Assembly: GCA_041487535.1 (NCBI GenBank)
Contig: JBGPNM010000017.1
Span: forward strand, 1-17,806
Length of the DNA: 17,806 nucleotides
Source: JANWHZ01 sp041487535
GTDB lineage: Bacteria > Patescibacteriota > Saccharimonadia > Saccharimonadales > UBA4665
Reading direction: 5' to 3'
The notes under the pieces were generated by a model that worked only from the letters and a program-made list of their open reading frames with translations, made no database searches and had not been told where the DNA came from. Of this stretch, positions 14,415-17,806 are shown one piece after another (positions within the stretch are counted from its first letter, which is position 1; every line of letters starts with the position of its first letter). The position numbers and the translations under genes are program-made.

Positions 14415-15899
14415 TCATTTGACGGGCAGAGATACGAGATTGCCGCTGTTTTCGCGCATTTTCTCATTTTGTGCCTTTCTCTCGGCTTTCATCATCGCGA
14501 CACTAAGGTGGACCAACCCGCCGGCTACGGATATTGCTTCGTCAAGTGTAGTAATCCGCAATAGGGACCCGTCGTCATTCCGCTTCAAACGTATTAATGC
14601 CATGAAAAAGTCGCCGGTGTCGGCATACGTCTTTGCTTCGGCAACCCGCCTTGCAAGCGGTATGTCTATCGCTCCTGGCCCTGCACCTTTCGACATATGC
14701 ATATATTCCCTTGCGTAAGTTAAGAGACGTGAATCGTCAGACTCGTTTAACACAGTAATGGCCCCGGTAATATCACCTTGTCTGTACAGCTTCCAGAGCT
14801 CTTGTGCCATCAGGATACGCTCGGTGTGTTCCCGGCGTTTGGTTTGTAAAGTATCTTCGTTAATCTCACCATACGGTACGGCCTGGGTAATACGTTTAAT
14901 AATATCTGCGACATGCGCGCTGTCCTCCTCATACGCAAGACACGTTAAGGCATACCGAGTCAAAACTTCAACCGGCGCACCCACTGTGGGATTGTCCTTT
15001 TTGTACTCTGTGTCATACGCAGCCAGGCCGGCTTCAAGCACGTCCATGCCTTTTTTATGGTAGCCCAGGTACAAATACGCTTGCGCAGCCCCAAGATGCG
15101 CGTAAAGCTTTTGATCTGCGTACAGATGTTCTTGAAAACGTTTATTTCTGTCGTACTCCGGCAGCGGGATAAATGTCTTTCCGTCGGCTATGCTGCGCAG
15201 CCAACCTGCCTCCCCGCTCAAGTGCTTTCGCACCAAAGCCTCGGTTACTCTTGCTGCTTGTTTTCCTTCTTTGGTCCCGAGTTGCCGCTGCTCGTGCGCA
15301 AGCCGGACAAGCCAGCCCGGATGGTGAAATGCAATGTCGTAGGATTCCGTAGTTTGCCGGTTCACGAGCTCCCGGGCTGTTCGATGCTCACCGATCGCTG
15401 CAAGCCCCGCCGCGCGGCTGAGCAGGTAGTGCCCTTGCGCGTCTTCATCTTTGGGCGTTAAGCCGTCTCCTGCGCCCACATTATACGGGGCAACGGCATG
15501 AGCGACCTCTGTCAAAAATATATGCGTAAGAGAATCATCGCCTCCCTCGGTCCGATCCCGTATCCAGCCTGCCCATCCCATTACGGTATGCCGTATCTTG
15601 GCGGCCGCAGCACTTGCGTACTCGCCGGCGCGGAGGTCGATAGAAAAGTATACGGGGGAAAGCGTCGCATACAATTTCAGTATGTCCTGAGCTTGGTCGT
15701 ACCGGAAAGTGCCTGCGTTTGGAACGTGCGTCATTTCTGTTTGGGCAAGTGTAAACCGGTTGAGGAGACGAAGCGCTTCATTTACTACCGTTATCATTGA
15801 AGCCCCGGATCCTATTTCAATGGTGCTGACGGGAATATTCCAGGCTTCAAAGCCTTCTAACACTGGCTGCACATACTGACTTTCCTTAGTACCAGCCAT
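14415..15899 (-). CDS. Helical-repeat (TPR-like) protein of unknown function
   Basis: The 494-aa soluble protein is almost entirely helical. Several paired-helix segments look TPR-like, for example YAHLGAAQAYLYLGYHKKGMDVLEAGL (about 279-305), SRAAGLAAIGEHRTARELV and LARRVAEAKTYADTGDFFMALIRL. No signal peptide, membrane segment or catalytic motif is visible. TPR folds usually mediate protein-protein contacts, so it may be a scaffold or regulator; that is inference. The open frame starts at 15959, but ATG 15899 is chosen because GAGAGGA lies 5 bases upstream and the next residues (MAGTKESQYVQ) look like a natural start. The product has no family I recognise. It is on the same strand as, and about 100 bases before, the Nudix and HAD genes. 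Confidence 0.75.
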   Translation of the reverse strand: MAGTKESQYVQPVLEGFEAWNIPVSTIEIGSGASMITVVNEALRLLNRFTLAQTEMTHVPNAGTFRYDQAQDILKLYATLSPVYFSIDLRAGEYASAAAAKIRHTVMGWAGWIRDRTEGGDDSLTHIFLTEVAHAVAPYNVGAGDGLTPKDEDAQGHYLLSRAAGLAAIGEHRTARELVNRQTTESYDIAFHHPGWLVRLAHEQRQLGTKEGKQAARVTEALVRKHLSGEAGWLRSIADGKTFIPLPEYDRNKRFQEHLYADQKLYAHLGAAQAYLYLGYHKKGMDVLEAGLAAYDTEYKKDNPTVGAPVEVLTRYALTCLAYEEDSAHVADIIKRITQAVPYGEINEDTLQTKRREHTERILMAQELWKLYRQGDITGAITVLNESDDSRLLTYAREYMHMSKGAGPGAIDIPLARRVAEAKTYADTGDFFMALIRLKRNDDGSLLRITTLDEAISVAGGLVHLSVAMMKAERKAQNEKMRENSGNLVSLPVK

Positions 15900-15938
15900 C
15901 CGTATCCTCTCGTCTATAAATTGACAAACTGTACTATG

Positions 15939-15944
15939 AGTATA
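15939..15944 (-). promoter_or_regulatory. Possible -10 for the helical-repeat protein gene
   Basis: TATACT on the minus strand lies about 40 bases upstream of ATG 15899. No good -35 is present. The rest of the 15900-16100 gap holds only a 7-bp inverted repeat, TTGCAGG/CCTGCAA (16001-16007 and 16033-16039). Confidence 0.3.
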
Positions 15945-16100
15945 CGACACACCCGGCAATCTGCACCGAACGCGTTTAATCAGTTAGGAAGTATACATGC
16001 TTGCAGGAAAGCTGGCGCAAAACAGGTGTCTGCCTGCAACTTATACCGAAGCAGCTAACGAGGTCTCTAGTTACGACTGGTCCGCCGAAACGAACGTCAT

Positions 16101-16325
16101 CTAATTATCCAGGATTTTTTCGACCGAATCGGTCGCCTCGAGCCGTAGGTATTCTGTCTCAGTCATCTCCTCAGGGTCCGCAATTTCGACAGGTACCACT
16201 TGATTTGTTGGAGTCACAGTTGGTTTAAACGCAGGATCAGTAGCGAATTGCGTAGTGGCCGAGCCTCCTGTATTTTCTGGATCGTCACTATCCGACGTAG
16301 TGATATAAAATTCTTTTCCGGACAT
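16101..16325 (-). CDS. Small acidic protein, unknown function
   Basis: The 74-aa product is acidic, with many Asp, Glu, Thr and Pro and no Cys. It has no hydrophobic segment. The first 45 residues (SDSDDPENTGGSATTQ and following) look disordered; the end, EMTETEYLRLEATDSVEKIL, could form an acidic helix. A strong ribosome site AAAAAGGAG sits before ATG 16325, and a near-consensus promoter lies upstream, so expression is well supported despite the small size. It may be a partner-binding or regulatory protein; I recognise no family. Confidence 0.65.
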   Translation of the reverse strand: MSGKEFYITTSDSDDPENTGGSATTQFATDPAFKPTVTPTNQVVPVEIADPEEMTETEYLRLEATDSVEKILDN

Positions 16326-16379
16326 AGGACTCCTTTTTTACTTATTACTGTAGCTGCCAATAACACAGCAGTCAGAGAC

Positions 16380-16388
16380 ATTATAACA
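16380..16388 (-). promoter_or_regulatory. Extended -10 promoter of the small acidic protein gene
   Basis: The minus strand reads TGTTATAAT: a perfect TATAAT with the TGn extension. Transcription would start near 16373, giving a leader of about 48 bases with a strong ribosome site. No -35 is apparent, as is usual for extended -10 promoters. Confidence 0.6.
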
Positions 16389-16472
16389 AACAAGGCGGGT
16401 TCTCCTGGGGTCTATGCGCTAGTCTGCCGGACAGCGCCGGTTAGGCGGGCCCTTTTCTTTCGGACAGTCAGA

Positions 16473-17806
16473 CTATACGCGCAGCAGAGCAGGGTTTCGG
16501 TGACGGAGCGCAAGCGAAACCCGGATAATTAGATTTTCACCGGGATTCAATTTGCGCGTCTGCTCATAGGCAGCGAGATAGCTTGCCAGCATCTCCGGCT
16601 TTTGGTGCCGGTCGTAAATTTGGGACAGCGTGAAGTATAGGCAGCTGACCAGCGGCCCGTAACGCATTCCCTCGAAGTCGAGGATGCAGCTTATTTGTCC
16701 CTTGTAGACCAGCAGGTTACTGGCATCATAGTCAAAATGACTGAAGCCAGCCGGCGCCAACGCCTGCAACAAGCTCTGCCGAACCTGCAGTGATCTTGGG
16801 ACGTGCCGGCGGTGCGCTGCGGTGCCGCGGGCATACTCGAGCCCTTTTACATGCAGCAATGCTTGCTGGTTTGCCATATGTTCAAGCAGGGGCGGATCAT
16901 ACTCCGTAGGATGATGACCGGGCACAAACTCCATGAGGATATACTGCCAGCGGTTACCTTGCAACGCGCAGTGCAAAAGCTTCTTGCCTGCTTTGGTGCC
17001 GATAACCAGCGGCGTACGCAGATGGTTGGCTGCCAAGTAATCCATGTAGCTGATTTCCTGCTCGATATCGTCATCTTTGGTGCCATCAGGACGGTAGATG
17101 CGAAGCACATACCGCTGGGCCGGGGTACGGATAAGAAGTGTGCAATTATCGCTGCCGTTACCGAGCGGTGCCGCCGTAAAGTCGGATATGCCGTAAGGCT
17201 GCAGCAGGGTTTGCAGTTCTGCGTTGCCGGCTGGAAAAGAAGGAACAACGCTGTTCGGTTTTGGACGGCCGAGCCATAGTACGCCAAGCGTCAGGCTCGA
17301 AGCTACGTTACCGATGAGAAATGACAGCCCGACTCCCGTCAAGCCAAAACGGATAAGGAAAATAGCGGCAGAACCAGTCGCGAGCATGGTCGCCAGCTGT
17401 ACGGCGACGATTCCCCCGGTACGTTTTTCAATATTTAATATCGTGTTACCCACGGCATTTATGGCCACGAAGAATGTCGCGACCGAAAGGATCTGGAATA
17501 TCGTCGTACCGTTTTGGCGATACTGCTGGCCAAAGATCGTGAGCAGATACGGAGAAACGACGATCGCAACCGTTACGGCAGGCACCAGCAGCAGCGTTAA
17601 TAGTATGATTGTGCGGCGCAGATGTTCCTTCTTTTTGCGGCTATCGAATGAACTTTCGGCAAGCAGTGACTGGGTTACGGCTGAGGGTACAACGTACAGA
17701 AGATTGACCATCGTCCAGGCCATCGAGAAAAAAGCCACCGCCGGCGCCCCGAGGTGCCTGATGATCAGTAACGGCATGAGCTGCACCGGCAGCCCGGCGA
17801 GCACGA
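16473..17806 (-). CDS. Flippase-like membrane domain fused to APH/choline-kinase-like phosphotransferase (N-terminus beyond window)
   Basis: 443 codons of a longer protein are visible. Residues about 1-180 are hydrophobic, with at least five membrane segments, and resemble the C-terminal half of a Wzx/MurJ-like (MATE/MOP superfamily) polysaccharide flippase, for example LSVATFFVAINAVGNTILNIE and FGLTGVGLSFLIGNVASSL. After a linker (about 181-205), residues 206-443 form an APH-type kinase: YVLRIYRPDG (232-241) in the ATP-binding lobe, LMEFVPGH (290-297) as hinge, catalytic loop HFDYDASNLLV (H356, D358, N363) and metal motif ILDFE (D376). The catalytic residues are intact. Such kinases phosphorylate sugars, choline or other small alcohols, so one protein may both modify and export, or sense and export, a glycan precursor. 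The frame reaches the window edge. The fusion has no stop or frameshift at the junction. Confidence 0.85.
   Translation of the reverse strand, partial: VLAGLPVQLMPLLIIRHLGAPAVAFFSMAWTMVNLLYVVPSAVTQSLLAESSFDSRKKKEHLRRTIILLTLLLVPAVTVAIVVSPYLLTIFGQQYRQNGTTIFQILSVATFFVAINAVGNTILNIEKRTGGIVAVQLATMLATGSAAIFLIRFGLTGVGLSFLIGNVASSLTLGVLWLGRPKPNSVVPSFPAGNAELQTLLQPYGISDFTAAPLGNGSDNCTLLIRTPAQRYVLRIYRPDGTKDDDIEQEISYMDYLAANHLRTPLVIGTKAGKKLLHCALQGNRWQYILMEFVPGHHPTEYDPPLLEHMANQQALLHVKGLEYARGTAAHRRHVPRSLQVRQSLLQALAPAGFSHFDYDASNLLVYKGQISCILDFEGMRYGPLVSCLYFTLSQIYDRHQKPEMLASYLAAYEQTRKLNPGENLIIRVSLALRHRNPALLRV

Noticed and set aside
16001..16039. Inverted repeat TTGCAGG/CCTGCAA as a terminator
   Set aside because: The stem is 7 bp with a 25-base loop and no T tract; it is probably chance.
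1..17806. CRISPR array, insertion sequence or prophage
   Set aside because: No regularly spaced repeats, transposase, integrase or phage structural genes were seen on either strand.

Overview
The window looks like a chromosomal segment of a small-genome bacterium, most likely a member of the Patescibacteria/CPR and possibly Candidatus Saccharibacteria. This is an inference from gene style: short intergenic gaps, tight gene coupling, a short pilin-like protein beside a Ser/Thr/Gly-rich secreted protein, and many orphan proteins. TGA is used as a stop (hsdM, the 494-aa orphan, the ABC permease), which argues against the recoded Gracilibacteria/SR1 lineages. I cannot confirm the taxon without a search.

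Positions 1-5155 (minus strand) hold a defence-type block: radC, then a tightly packed cluster of a NYN-domain nuclease, hsdM (type I methyltransferase), a Shedu/DUF4263-like PD-(D/E)XK nuclease, and hsdS, which runs off the left edge. The NYN stop and hsdM start share a base (TAATG). The Shedu start lies a few bases after the hsdM stop. hsdS begins with TTG directly after the Shedu TAG, in the same frame. No hsdR is visible; it could lie beyond position 1. The proposed system is a type I methylation module carrying two extra nucleases.

Positions 5160-11154 are mostly housekeeping. A CNNM-type DUF21/CBS membrane protein is divergent from radC, followed by rarA. Convergent to rarA is a two-gene unit encoding a secreted Ser/Thr/Gly-rich protein and a 91-aa pilin-like membrane protein. 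Then come a PEBP/YbhB-like protein with its own terminator and a two-gene ABC-2 exporter.

Positions 11160-12978 contain tRNA-Gln(CUG) and, 24 bases after it, a visibly AT-richer UvrD-type SF1 helicase gene, a candidate horizontally acquired gene at a tRNA locus.

Positions 12980-17804 are all on the minus strand. Reading in the direction of transcription they are: the 3' part of a gene fusing a polysaccharide flippase-like membrane region to an APH/choline-kinase-like phosphotransferase, a 74-aa acidic orphan with a clear promoter, a 494-aa helical-repeat orphan, a Nudix hydrolase, a HAD hydrolase, and a possible 53-aa small gene that ends one base from the helicase stop.
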